Shown here: piece after piece, positions 27,519 to 36,508 of the stretch | Numbering within the stretch: position 1 is the stretch's first letter | Layout: each line of letters opens with the position of its first letter | Source of the DNA: Niallia alba | GTDB lineage: Bacteria; Bacillota; Bacilli; Bacillales; Cytobacillaceae | Reading direction: 5' to 3' | Length of the DNA stretch: 64,000 nt | NCBI RefSeq assembly: GCF_012933555.1 | Contig: NZ_JABBPK010000001.1 | Coordinates: 1,032,001-1,096,000, forward strand | Made by a program: the position numbers and the translations under genes | Notes under the pieces: model-generated | Told to the model about the DNA's origin: nothing | Database searches by the model: none | What the model saw: only the letters and a program-made list of their open reading frames with translations

Positions 27519-27845
27519 TTGGCTGATATCGGTGTTGGATTGGCTGATATCGGTGTTGGATTGGCTGATATCGGTGTTGGATTGGCTGATATCGGTGTTG
27601 GATTGGCTGATATCGGTGTTGGTTTGGCTGATATCGGTGTTGGTTTGGCTGATATCGGTGTTGGTTTGGCTGATAAAGTGCCGGCTTGGCTGATAAAGTG
27701 CTGGTTTGGCTGATAAAGTGCCGGCTTGGCTGATAAAGTGCTGGTTTGGCTGATAAAGTGCCGGTTTGGCTGATAAAGTGCTGAGTTTGGCTGATAAGGT
27801 GCCGAGTTTGGCTGATATCAATGCAAGATTGGCTGATATCAGCTA
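27519..27845. repeat. 20-21-bp tandem array with TTGGCTGA core
   Basis: About sixteen units follow ykhA. The first eight are 21 bases long and read TTGGCTGATATCGGTGTTGG plus one base. The next set is 20-21 bases long and reads TTGGCTGATAAAGTGCYGG with variants, and the last two return to TTGGCTGATATC. Only TTGGCTGAT is constant. The array shares its core and period with the one near 1.7-2.1 kb. Open frames on both strands here are a by-product of the repeat. Confidence 0.92.
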
Positions 27846-28189
27846 GATTCATATCATAACCAATTAATTTTAAGCTCTGATTCCCTTAATCTTAAATATA
27901 AATACTAGAATATCGCTAATAAAACTATAAAACAGTCAATTTAGCATCAAAACTATTCACTTTCCACCCCTACAAAGCGACTTCCTCCACTTAAAACCCC
28001 CGCATTTTGCATAATCTACTTATTATCTTTTCTCTCAGCCGACCCTATAACTCTATCTTCATCCCTCTTACCATTTATAAACTTACCACCACAACAATAT
28101 GTCGAATAAATAGAAGAAACGTTGCTATTATTGCAAATCATTTCGAAGTACGAAGAAAAATGTCAGAATATATTAACTTTTTAGAAAAT

Positions 28190-28214
28190 ATACTGTCAGG
28201 TTTTCTGACAGTAT
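28190..28214. promoter_or_regulatory. perfect palindrome upstream of livK, likely operator
   Basis: ATACTGTCAG, five bases GTTTT, then CTGACAGTAT: ten-base arms without mismatch, about 110 bases before the livK start. No T run follows, so it is not a terminator. An extra half-site TGTCAG lies at 28161. The centre TTTTCTGA also recalls part of a CodY box, but the full match is weak. The rest of the 475-base gap from 27846 shows nothing else that I can name. Confidence 0.55.
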
Positions 28215-28322
28215 AAAAGACACTTGTCTAGAAGAGGATTATAATCCATACATGGAATAGGAGCAATTGGGAAAATATCCCGTAGCTTCATAGATAAAAA
28301 GACAATTATAGGGGGGTATACG

Positions 28323-29516
28323 ATGTTATCCAAAAAAGCACTTTCTTTAGCTATGACAGCAACATTAGCACTAGGATTTATGAGTGGCTGTATTTCAAAT
28401 GCAAATTCTGATGAAGGCGGTTCTGGGGACAAAAAGGTAATTAAAATTGTCACGCAATCACCACTTTCTGGAGGCAGCGCAACACTTGGTGAAGCAATTA
28501 AATTAGGAGCACAATTAGCTATCGATCAACAAAAGGATAAGTTTGCTGAATTAGGATTTGAAATTAAATTAGATGCACAAGATGATCAGGGCGATCCGAA
28601 AAAAGGGGTAGCGAATGCAAATTTAGTTGTTGCAGATCAATCTGTACTAGGAGTAGTGGGACACTTAAATTCAGGTGTTTCTATCCCAGCATCTGAAGTA
28701 TATGAGAAAAATAATCTTGTCAGTGTATCTCCTGCTAGTACGGCAACAGACTATACGGATCGCGGTTTAAAAACAGTTAGCCGTGTTGTTGCTCGCGATG
28801 ACTTCCAAGGTCCTGCAGGTGCACAATATGCAGTGGAGACATTAGGAGCGAAGAAAATTTTCGTTGTCCAAGATAAAACGGCGTATGGTTCAGGTCTAGC
28901 AGATGCATTTAGAGCTGCGGCAGAAGAATTAGGAGCAGAAATTGTTGGATATGAAGGAATTACCGTTGGTGAAAAAGACTTTAACGGTGTTTTAAACCAA
29001 GTATCTTCTAAAAAACCTGACTTAATCTATTTCGGTGGTCTTTATGCAGAAGGTGGAATTTTAGTAAAACAAGCTCGTGAAAAAGGACTAGATATCCCAT
29101 TCATGGGTGGAGATGGTTTAGACTCGTCCACTTTTGTTGAAATTGCAGGAGATGCTGTTAAAAATACCTTCCTTACTTCCGTTGCCGGAGACACAACGCT
29201 ATCAGAAGAAGGAACGAAATTCGCTGAAGATTATAAAGCAGCTTTCGGAAAAAGTATAGAATCATATTCTGCATATGCATACGATTCCGCAGCAGTATTG
29301 CTAGCTGGTATTGAAAAAGCAATCAAAGATAATGATAATAAATTACCATCACGTGAAGATGTAACAAAAGCTGTACGTGAAACACAAGACTACAAAGGGG
29401 TAGTGACAGAAGTTGGATTTGATGAGAAAGGCGACAATAAATTCGCAAAAATCTTTATCTACAAATTTGACGAAGCCAAATACCCAGCTACATTAGATGG
29501 AGAAATCAGCCAATAA
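28323..29516 (+). CDS. livK: branched-chain amino-acid ABC binding lipoprotein
   Basis: This 397-residue solute-binding protein has a lipoprotein signal ending in GFMSGC, with Cys23 as the lipidated residue. The mature part has the type I periplasmic-binding fold of the LivJ/LivK group: VTQSPLSGGSATLGEAIKLG, then VVGHLNSGVSIPASEVY and VSPASTATDYTD. It would capture leucine, isoleucine, valine or a related compound outside the membrane. The membrane and ATPase genes follow after a terminator and a repeat. A GGGGGG site precedes the ATG. Confidence 0.9.
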   Translation: MLSKKALSLAMTATLALGFMSGCISNANSDEGGSGDKKVIKIVTQSPLSGGSATLGEAIKLGAQLAIDQQKDKFAELGFEIKLDAQDDQGDPKKGVANANLVVADQSVLGVVGHLNSGVSIPASEVYEKNNLVSVSPASTATDYTDRGLKTVSRVVARDDFQGPAGAQYAVETLGAKKIFVVQDKTAYGSGLADAFRAAAEELGAEIVGYEGITVGEKDFNGVLNQVSSKKPDLIYFGGLYAEGGILVKQAREKGLDIPFMGGDGLDSSTFVEIAGDAVKNTFLTSVAGDTTLSEEGTKFAEDYKAAFGKSIESYSAYAYDSAAVLLAGIEKAIKDNDNKLPSREDVTKAVRETQDYKGVVTEVGFDEKGDNKFAKIFIYKFDEAKYPATLDGEISQ

Positions 29517-29526
29517 GCAAGTAAAT

Positions 29527-29565
29527 AAAAAGGGTATGGATCAACCCGTACCCTTTTTATTTTTT
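29527..29565 (+). terminator. Rho-independent terminator between livK and livH
   Basis: AAAAAGGGTA and TACCCTTTTTATTTTTT form the stem and tail. It would keep livK transcripts in excess of the downstream genes. Confidence 0.88.
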
Positions 29566-29692
29566 AAAAGCCTTCCATATTAAAGTAGGTTACCAAATCA
29601 AAGATAAATTATTTTTACAGTAGATAGATAATAGTCGGTAAAAAAGCAGATTCCTTTTGTAAAGTTTGTTGTTTTTTGCATAAATGGAGTGA

Positions 29693-29816
29693 GTTGATTG
29701 GAACGGAGGGCATTGACTCCTGCGGGAAGAAGGGGAAAGGCAGAGACCCCACAGGCAAAGACGAGGTGGCTCAGCTTCCTCCCCGCGGAAAGCAATTGCC
29801 TATAGTGGAAATCAAC
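29693..29816. repeat. GC-rich dispersed repeat with inverted ends, copy 1
   Basis: The unit begins GTTGATTGGAACGGAGGGCA and ends TGCCTATAGTGGAAATCAAC, so its ends are complementary. Inside are GACTCCTGCGGG, GAGACCCC, GTGGCTCAGC and CCGCGGAAAGC. It is far richer in G and C than its surroundings. A second copy, inverted, is at 39.3 kb and relatives lie at 39.5 and 52.2 kb. Its function is unknown; it could form a long hairpin RNA. It sits between livK and livH. Confidence 0.8.
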
Positions 29817-29920
29817 GGACCTCATTTAAAATCCTAAACTAACAATCTTCGAGTAAATTGGAAATGCATAACTACTATCTATCTATTAAACACAATTAAA
29901 TCAAAAGTGTGGGGAAGAGA

Positions 29921-30898
29921 ATGCTAACTGAAATCTTACAAACATTGCCGCAAGTTTTAATTGATGGATTAACATTAGGAGCTGTATATGCCGTTATTGC
30001 ATTAGGGTACACAATGGTTTATGGAATATTAGAATTGATAAACTTTGCTCACGGTGAAATATTTATGTCAGGAGCATTCATTGGGACTGCTATCTTAATT
30101 ACTTTAACAAGTCTAGGATGGACATCCATGTTACCTGCAGTAGTCTCGCTAATTATCATGCTTCTAATCACTAGTCTAATCACAGGATTTTTAGGAATGG
30201 GAATAGAAAGAGTGGCGTATCGTCCGCTTCGAAAAGCACCTAAGTTGATTGCGCTTATCTCTGCAATTGGTATTTCCTTTTTATTACAAGACATCGTTCG
30301 TTTTATCACGGAATTATTCAAAGGAAATTATATCTTAACTTCGCCTAGTCTATTTTCCAACAAAATAAATATCGGATCCGTTTTTGGTTCTCATGCTGCA
30401 AGTTTTAAAAGCTCGTTTTTAGTTGTTATCATAGTAGCCGTTATTTTGATGGTGGGATTAGATTTCTTCGTTAATAAAACGAAGTGGGGCATGGCAATGA
30501 GAGCAGTTGCTCAGGATAGAGATACGGCATCTTTAATGTCGATTAATGTGAACAAAGTCATCTCTGTAACCTTCTTTGTAGGATCTGCTTTAGGTGGTGC
30601 CACTGGGGTATTATTTGCCGTCCAATATGGCACAATTGATCCGTATATAGGATTTATCCTTGGACTTAAAGCATTTACAGCAGCTGTATTAGGCGGTATC
30701 GGTAATATTCGTGGAGCCATGCTTGGTGGTATGTTAATTGGCTTAATTGAGATGTTTACAGCAGCCAATCTTTCTGTTATCACGGGTGGAGTGATGGGAG
30801 CAGAATATAAAGATGTTGTTGCATTTGGCATATTGATTATCGTTCTTATATTTAAACCAGAAGGCTTATTTGGAAAAGCCGTAGCAGAGAAAGTGTAG
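29921..30898 (+). CDS. livH: branched-chain amino-acid ABC permease LivH
   Basis: This permease of 325 residues with about eight helices matches LivH. The start region GLTLGAVYAVIALGYTMVYGI followed by NFAHGEIFMSGAF is the family hallmark, and FTAAVLGGIGNIRGAMLGG near the C-terminal third is the second conserved block. GGGGAAG at 29911 places the start at the ATG at 29921, not at an earlier in-frame GTG. It pairs with LivM to form the channel. Confidence 0.93.
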   Translation: MLTEILQTLPQVLIDGLTLGAVYAVIALGYTMVYGILELINFAHGEIFMSGAFIGTAILITLTSLGWTSMLPAVVSLIIMLLITSLITGFLGMGIERVAYRPLRKAPKLIALISAIGISFLLQDIVRFITELFKGNYILTSPSLFSNKINIGSVFGSHAASFKSSFLVVIIVAVILMVGLDFFVNKTKWGMAMRAVAQDRDTASLMSINVNKVISVTFFVGSALGGATGVLFAVQYGTIDPYIGFILGLKAFTAAVLGGIGNIRGAMLGGMLIGLIEMFTAANLSVITGGVMGAEYKDVVAFGILIIVLIFKPEGLFGKAVAEKV

Positions 30899-30907
30899 GT
30901 GTAAAAG

Positions 30908-32140
30908 ATGGCTAACATAATAAAAACCATACAAACAAATAGGGTCGCCCAAATCATTCTTTTCTTTGCATATGTTTTGGTGACTACTGCTGCACTGGCC
31001 TTTTCGCAAAAATCAGTCATTGCCTTTTTGCTCCTACTATTATCGCTATTACTCCTTTATTATATGAATCTCGGAAATAAGATGAAGTGGATTATTGCTT
31101 TATTAATCTTAGTGATTGTTCTCCCAGTTTCAGCAAGTCAAGGGCCATCCTATCAAGCATATATGGAAGTAGCAACAATGGTAGGGATTTATGTCTGTAT
31201 GGCTTTAGGGCTGAATATCGTTGTTGGTCTTGCTGGTTTGCTTGATTTAGGGTTTGTTGCTTTCTTTGCTGTTGGCGCCTATACATATGGTATTTTTGCG
31301 ACAGCACAAGCAAATAACTTCATGCCCTTTGGAACATACCCTTTGTCAGGAAACAGTTTTTGGTTTTTTATTATCATTGGGTTATTTGTAGCTGCCTTAT
31401 TTGGTGTCTTATTAGGAATTCCAGTATTAAGAGTAAAAGGAGATTATTTGGCCATTGTAACATTAGGTTTTGGTGAAATAATCCGAATCGTGTTTAATAA
31501 TTTAGATAAACCAGTCAATATTACGAATGGAGCGATGGGTCTTCCCAGTATTCAACAGCCAGAGCTATTTGGCATCACTTTATCACAGCCAAACCAATTC
31601 TATTATATTGTGCTAGTTATGTTTATCATCGTTATTTATGCAGTTACGAGAATGGAACATACAAGATTAGGACGATCTTGGAAAGCGGTAAGAGAAAATG
31701 AGATTGCTGCGCAAGCTATGGGAATTCCACTTGTAAAAACAAAATTAACTGCATTTGCTATCGGAGCTTCTTTTTCAGGAATGATGGGAGTCGTTTTTGC
31801 GGCTAAGCAAATGTTTGTAGATCCAACAAGTTTCACCTACTTAGAATCTACTACTATTCTTGTAATGGTTATTTTAGGAGGAATGGGAAGCGTACCAGGT
31901 GTTATTTTGGGAGCGGCAGTTGTAACGATTTTGAATTTACAGGTGTTAACCGAATTAACTGGATGGTTAAGCCAAGTAACTACTATTCCTGATGCTTTAT
32001 CTCCAGCAAAAATGCAAAGATTCATCTTCGGTGCACTTTTAATTACTATGACCTTATATCGTCCTCAAGGATTGATACCTGCTAAAAATAAGAAGTTTAA
32101 TGACAAGAAATTAAAAGAGAGCATAGCAGAAAAACAGTAA
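30908..32140 (+). CDS. livM: branched-chain amino-acid ABC permease LivM
   Basis: This 410-residue membrane protein matches LivM, the larger channel subunit. LGLNIVVGLAGLLDLGFVAFFAVGAYT and LRVKGDYLAIVTLGFGEI are diagnostic. It has an N-terminal extension of about three helices compared with short LivM forms. It starts 9 bases after livH and is followed closely by the two ATPase genes. Confidence 0.93.
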   Translation: MANIIKTIQTNRVAQIILFFAYVLVTTAALAFSQKSVIAFLLLLLSLLLLYYMNLGNKMKWIIALLILVIVLPVSASQGPSYQAYMEVATMVGIYVCMALGLNIVVGLAGLLDLGFVAFFAVGAYTYGIFATAQANNFMPFGTYPLSGNSFWFFIIIGLFVAALFGVLLGIPVLRVKGDYLAIVTLGFGEIIRIVFNNLDKPVNITNGAMGLPSIQQPELFGITLSQPNQFYYIVLVMFIIVIYAVTRMEHTRLGRSWKAVRENEIAAQAMGIPLVKTKLTAFAIGASFSGMMGVVFAAKQMFVDPTSFTYLESTTILVMVILGGMGSVPGVILGAAVVTILNLQVLTELTGWLSQVTTIPDALSPAKMQRFIFGALLITMTLYRPQGLIPAKNKKFNDKKLKESIAEKQ

Positions 32141-32170
32141 TCTACTAAATTGCTTAAGGAGGGGCATCAA

Positions 32171-32947
32171 GTGAATATACTCGAAGTGAAAGGATTAACA
32201 AAAACATTTGGTGGGCTGGTCGCAAATTCCAATATTGATATGACTGTTGAGAAGAACTCTATTACAGCGGTAATTGGACCGAACGGGGCTGGAAAAACGA
32301 CTTTTTTTAATATGATAACAGGCGTGTATAAACCAACGTCTGGAGAAATATTACTCGATGGAAAATCAATTGCTGGGTTTAAGCCTCATGTAGTAGCCAA
32401 GCAAGGGATTTCCAGAACCTTTCAGAATATCCGCCTTTTCAGTGAGATAACGGTATTGGAAAATGTGATGGTCGGAATGCATAACCATATAAGAGGCGGC
32501 TTGATTGGCACATTGCTTCAATTGCCAAAGGCTAAGCATGAAGAAGAAGAAGCAATGAAAGAGGCATATCGGATATTAGAATATGTTGGGCTTGCTGATC
32601 TATTAAATGAAGCGGCTGGAAATTTATCATACGGGGCGCAACGTAGATTAGAAATTGCTCGTGCTTTAGCCACAAAGCCTAGCGTTTTATTATTAGATGA
32701 GCCTGCTGCTGGTATGAATCCGAAGGAAACAAATCTTTTAACCAACTTAATTCAAGATATGTGTAAAAAATATGATTTGACGATTATTTTAATTGAGCAT
32801 GATATGAAGCTAGTAATGGAAATTTCCAATCATATTATCGTCTTAGATCATGGAGAGAAAATTGCAGAAGGTGGTCCTGAAGAGATTCGTTCCAATCCGA
32901 AAGTAATTGAAGCCTATTTAGGAAAAGGAGCGGTATCACTTGCTTAA
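32171..32947 (+). CDS. livG: branched-chain amino-acid ABC ATPase LivG
   Basis: This ATPase of 258 residues shows Walker A GPNGAGKT, the signature LSYGAQRR and Walker B VLLLDEPAAGM followed by the switch EHDM. GISRTFQNIRLF is typical of LivG. The start is the GTG at 32171, because AAGGAGGGG lies 7 bases upstream; an earlier in-frame TTG overlaps that site. The signature has Y where most ABC proteins have a second G, which is normal for LivG. Confidence 0.93.
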   Translation: MNILEVKGLTKTFGGLVANSNIDMTVEKNSITAVIGPNGAGKTTFFNMITGVYKPTSGEILLDGKSIAGFKPHVVAKQGISRTFQNIRLFSEITVLENVMVGMHNHIRGGLIGTLLQLPKAKHEEEEAMKEAYRILEYVGLADLLNEAAGNLSYGAQRRLEIARALATKPSVLLLDEPAAGMNPKETNLLTNLIQDMCKKYDLTIILIEHDMKLVMEISNHIIVLDHGEKIAEGGPEEIRSNPKVIEAYLGKGAVSLA

Positions 32948-32960
32948 AGGGGGGAGCAGC

Positions 32961-33671
32961 GTGGAAAAGATACTAGAATTAACGGGAATAGAAGCTTGGT
33001 ACGGTGGAATTCAAGCATTAAAAGGAATTAGCTTACATGTCGATAAAGGAGAGATTGTTACGCTCATAGGAAGTAACGGTGCGGGAAAATCGACCACTCT
33101 TAAATCGATAAGTGGGCAGGTTCCTATAAAAAAAGGCAGTATTTTTTATAATGGAAAGGATATTGCCAATATAGCAGCACATAAAACAGCCGTTTTAGGT
33201 ATTTCTCAAGTACCAGAGGGGAGAAGGATTTTTCCTAAGCTTTCCGTGCGAGAAAATCTACTGATTGGTGCGTTTGCAGTAAAGGATAAACAATTAATTG
33301 AAACAAGAATGGAAAAAGTATTTGAATATTTTCCGCGGTTAAAAGAAAGAGTGGAGCAAAAAGGTGGAACGATGAGTGGAGGAGAGCAGCAAATGCTGGC
33401 GATTGGACGAGCACTCATGATGCAGCCAGAGGTGCTGATGCTAGATGAACCATCGATGGGACTTGCGCCAATTATTGTAGAGCAAATCTTTGAAATTATA
33501 AAAGAGTTAAACAAACAAGGAATGACTATTTTATTAGTAGAACAAAATGCATTCCAAGCCTTGCAAATTGCTAGTAGGGGATATGTTATTCAAACAGGAG
33601 AGATTGTGTTAGAAGGAACAGGAGAAGAACTAATTACAAATAAACAAGTGCAGGAAGCTTATTTAGCTTAA
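32961..33671 (+). CDS. livF: branched-chain amino-acid ABC ATPase LivF
   Basis: This ATPase of 236 residues shows Walker A GSNGAGKS, signature MSGGEQQM and Walker B VLMLDEPSMGL. EAWYGGIQALKGISL and VPEGRRIFPKLSVREN are LivF hallmarks. The GTG at 32961 is chosen because AAAGGGGGGAG precedes it by a few bases. It dimerises with LivG to drive the importer, and a terminator ends the operon. Confidence 0.93.
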   Translation: MEKILELTGIEAWYGGIQALKGISLHVDKGEIVTLIGSNGAGKSTTLKSISGQVPIKKGSIFYNGKDIANIAAHKTAVLGISQVPEGRRIFPKLSVRENLLIGAFAVKDKQLIETRMEKVFEYFPRLKERVEQKGGTMSGGEQQMLAIGRALMMQPEVLMLDEPSMGLAPIIVEQIFEIIKELNKQGMTILLVEQNAFQALQIASRGYVIQTGEIVLEGTGEELITNKQVQEAYLA

Positions 33672-33682
33672 GGCAAGAAAAG

Positions 33683-33720
33683 AAGGAGAAGGCTTTTAAT
33701 TAAGAGACCTTCTCCTTTTT
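33683..33720 (+). terminator. Rho-independent terminator
   Basis: AAGGAGAAGG and CCTTCTCCTTTTT form the stem and tail after livF, facing the convergent lactonase gene. Confidence 0.88.
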
Positions 33721-33730
33721 CACGACTATA

Positions 33731-34777
33731 TTAATGATTTAAAAATTTTACACAAACTGGTTCTGGTGCCTCGATTTCTGATTGCAATAAAGTTAGTTTT
33801 CCTGTAACCGTATCTCTTTCAAATAAAGTCAGTGTATCTGATTGTTCATTTGATGCAAGTAGGAATTGTTCTGTTGGATCTAAAACAAAATCTCTTGGCC
33901 AGTTTCCTTCTGTAGAAGTTCGGTCGATAAAGGTTAATTGACCAGTTTCGCTATTTACTTGGAAGATAGCGATAGAATTATGCCCGCGGTTACCAGCATA
34001 AACATAGTTTCCGTCTGAAGAAAGATGGATTGCACTTCCTTGGCTATTTTCCGTGAAATCAATTGGTAAAGTAGAGATGTATTGTAATTCCTCAAATGCT
34101 CCAGTTTCGGAGTTAAAAGATAAAGCAATGACTTCATTGCTTAATTCTGTCATGACATAAGCAAATTTCCCATTAGGGTGGAAGGCAATATGTCGTGGGC
34201 CGCTTCCAGGTTTAACGGATAAACTGCTAACTTCTTCTAGCATCCCGTTAACAAGCTTGTAAGTATCTACTCGGTCTGTTCCTAAATCAACAGATACAGC
34301 ATATTGATTATTAGGACTGAAACCAGCAAAATGCATATGGGGTTTTTCTTGGCGAGCAGTATTAGGCCCTGTCCCAGAATGTTCAATAATAGAGGCAACA
34401 CTGTTTAGCGATCCATCTGTATTTAATGGGTAGGATTCGGCCGTTCCTTTATGATAGTTTGCAGAAAGGACGATTGTTTTATCTGCATCCACACTTACAT
34501 GACAAGGAGATGCCCCTTCTGAATATTCGCTGTTAATAAGTGAAAGGCTGCCATCTGATTGAATAGAATAAGCAGAAACACCACCTAAAGAACCTTCTTT
34601 ACCAACTGCAAATAAGTGCTTATTATCGTTTGTAACCGTTAAATAGGTAGGGTTTTCAATTTCAGCAACAAGCGAAACATCTGTAATTTTTTTCGCATCT
34701 GTATCTAATACAAATGAATAAATACCTTTACTAGTTTTCTTTGTATATGTGCCAATGTAGCCAGTGAATTTTGTCAT
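33731..34777 (-). CDS. lactonase-family beta-propeller (6-phosphogluconolactonase-like)
   Basis: This 348-residue cytosolic seven-bladed propeller belongs to the YbhE/Pgl lactonase family. It opens with GYIGTYTKKTSKGIYSF and contains the repeated pattern DGNYVYAGNRGHNSIAIF and RHIAFHPNGKFAYVMTE, with the conserved HMHF segment (EKPHMHFAG). Members such as B. subtilis YkgB hydrolyse 6-phosphogluconolactone in the pentose phosphate pathway, but the family is broad. It stands alone on the minus strand with a GGAGATC ribosome site. Confidence 0.85.
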   Translation of the reverse strand: MTKFTGYIGTYTKKTSKGIYSFVLDTDAKKITDVSLVAEIENPTYLTVTNDNKHLFAVGKEGSLGGVSAYSIQSDGSLSLINSEYSEGASPCHVSVDADKTIVLSANYHKGTAESYPLNTDGSLNSVASIIEHSGTGPNTARQEKPHMHFAGFSPNNQYAVSVDLGTDRVDTYKLVNGMLEEVSSLSVKPGSGPRHIAFHPNGKFAYVMTELSNEVIALSFNSETGAFEELQYISTLPIDFTENSQGSAIHLSSDGNYVYAGNRGHNSIAIFQVNSETGQLTFIDRTSTEGNWPRDFVLDPTEQFLLASNEQSDTLTLFERDTVTGKLTLLQSEIEAPEPVCVKFLNH

Positions 34778-35097
34778 AAACAGATCTCCTTTAACATTTT
34801 TACAAAATTAATACTATTTATTAATTATAGCATGAGCCTAATAGAATGGTACAAATTAGCATCTGTCTATACAAATAAAAGTATTATTTCTTTCTATTTT
34901 CCCTTATTTGCTAACTTGAAACAAGTGATGAAATTTGAATTTTCAGCAAACAGTGTTGTAGCGTGCAGGAACTTGACGGTGCTTGTCGAATTCCTTGTTT
35001 AATAATATGAATAAAAATAGAGAAGACAATCCATACTAAAAAATTCAGGAAGAAGCTAAAAAGTGGAAATCATTAGTATAGCTGAAAGGATAGGATA

Positions 35098-36174
35098 ATG
35101 AAGAAAAGAATTTGGTTTAATCAATGGTTCACAACTGTTGCACACTTTATTGAAATGATTCGGTATAATTCAGATGGGATTGAATTTGAAGTATACGGTA
35201 CATCTACCAATGAAAATGCTCTCTATTTAAGTTACTGTGATGCTGCATTTATGGAGCCTGATACATATGGGGAAGAGTATGTTCAATTCTGCATAGCGTT
35301 TTGTCGTACACATTCGATAGATATATTTGTTCCTCGTAAGGAAAATGTTCTTATTTCCAAGCACATTAAGCAATTTACTGAGTTGGGAGTGAAGGTACTG
35401 GTTTGTCCAGATGCTCGGTTAATGGAAATGCTCGATGATAAGGAAGCTACCTATCGATTAATAGAAAATCACTCTCTCTTGAAAAACTATGTTTCGATTC
35501 CAGAGTACTTCATTGTAACGAATGCAGAAGCATTTAAAACAGCGTATAACCGCTTAAAGGAGATGGGACATAAAGTATGCTTCAAGCCTGTAATAGGAGA
35601 AGGCGGCAACGGTTTTCGATTAATTAAAGATCAATTGGATACCATTGAGGAGTTATTTTACAAAGGCGTTTCCCATCAAATCACCTTTGAACATGCATAC
35701 AGTATTTTGAAACAACAAGCAGTATTTCCTCCTTTAATGGTGCTGGAATATTTGGATGGGACAGAGTATAGTATTGACTGTTTAGCCCTTGATGGAGAAC
35801 TAATGGCAGCTATCCCAAGAAAAAAAGGCAAAGGAAGAGTAAGGGAATTAGAAGAAAATCAAGAATTAATAACATTAGCAGAAAAAATAAATGAAGCTTT
35901 GGAGATTCCATTTGTCTATAATATTCAAGTTAAATATAAGGATGGAAAGCCGAAACTATTAGAGATTAATCCGAGGATGTCGGGAGGACTCCATTATAGC
36001 TGTCTTGCAGGAATCAATATGCCTTATCGAGCGGTAAAGGTATTAATAATGGGCAATAAAGCTATAGAACGTATAGAGCCACATTTTGGAATTAAATCAA
36101 GCTATTTAGAAAAGGAAGTCATATTGAAAGATATTACTGAAAAAATTTCACAGGAAAGAGCGTTTTTTTCCTAA
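35098..36174 (+). CDS. orphan ATP-grasp enzyme
   Basis: This 358-residue protein has a pre-ATP-grasp N-terminal domain and the ATP-grasp fold. CFKPVIGEGGNGFRL is the nucleotide-binding loop, VLEYLDGTEYSIDCLALDGE the central block and LLEINPRMSGGLHYS the Mg-binding end with Glu and Asn. It resembles carbamoyl-phosphate-synthase-like ligases that join a carboxylate to an amine. It has no pathway neighbours, so neither substrate nor product can be proposed. The ribosome site is weak (AAAGGATAGG). Confidence 0.8.
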   Translation: MKKRIWFNQWFTTVAHFIEMIRYNSDGIEFEVYGTSTNENALYLSYCDAAFMEPDTYGEEYVQFCIAFCRTHSIDIFVPRKENVLISKHIKQFTELGVKVLVCPDARLMEMLDDKEATYRLIENHSLLKNYVSIPEYFIVTNAEAFKTAYNRLKEMGHKVCFKPVIGEGGNGFRLIKDQLDTIEELFYKGVSHQITFEHAYSILKQQAVFPPLMVLEYLDGTEYSIDCLALDGELMAAIPRKKGKGRVRELEENQELITLAEKINEALEIPFVYNIQVKYKDGKPKLLEINPRMSGGLHYSCLAGINMPYRAVKVLIMGNKAIERIEPHFGIKSSYLEKEVILKDITEKISQERAFFS

Positions 36175-36508
36175 TTGTAGCATCTAAGTATAGTTTGTAG
36201 AGAAAAGTCGAATTTCTTAGCATAAAAAGAATTCGACTTTTTTGAATGGATATTCATTGAACGATTCTTGCATATGAAAAAAAACCAGTTTATCGACAAA
36301 AAGATTTTGTAAACACTTTCATAAAATGTTCTTTATAAAAAACGAAAAAATATTGACATAGCGAACAGATAAGTTTATATTCAAATATATAAAGGGGGAT
36401 TTATACAAAACCGTTCTTAATAAAGAACTAGTGAATAGAACATAAAAATACTTAGACTATATATTTTCTCGTCTTGTTCTTTATTATGAATCAGTAAAAG
36501 GGGGAATA

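Noticed and set aside
27334-27852. Minus-strand repeat proteins with ISQTNTD units and a plus-strand ADIGVGL repeat
   Set aside because: Same reason: by-product of a 21-bp repeat (a multiple of three), without a ribosome site.
28195-28209. CodY box in the livK upstream palindrome
   Set aside because: Only about 10 of 15 positions fit AATTTTCWGAAAATT; the palindrome explains the sequence better.
28007-28216. 69-codon open frame upstream of livK
   Set aside because: It has no ribosome site, no recognisable domain, and crosses the operator palindrome.
34984-34990. Spo0A box TGTCGAA upstream of the ATP-grasp gene
   Set aside because: A single seven-base match is expected by chance several times in a window of this size; no second box is near.
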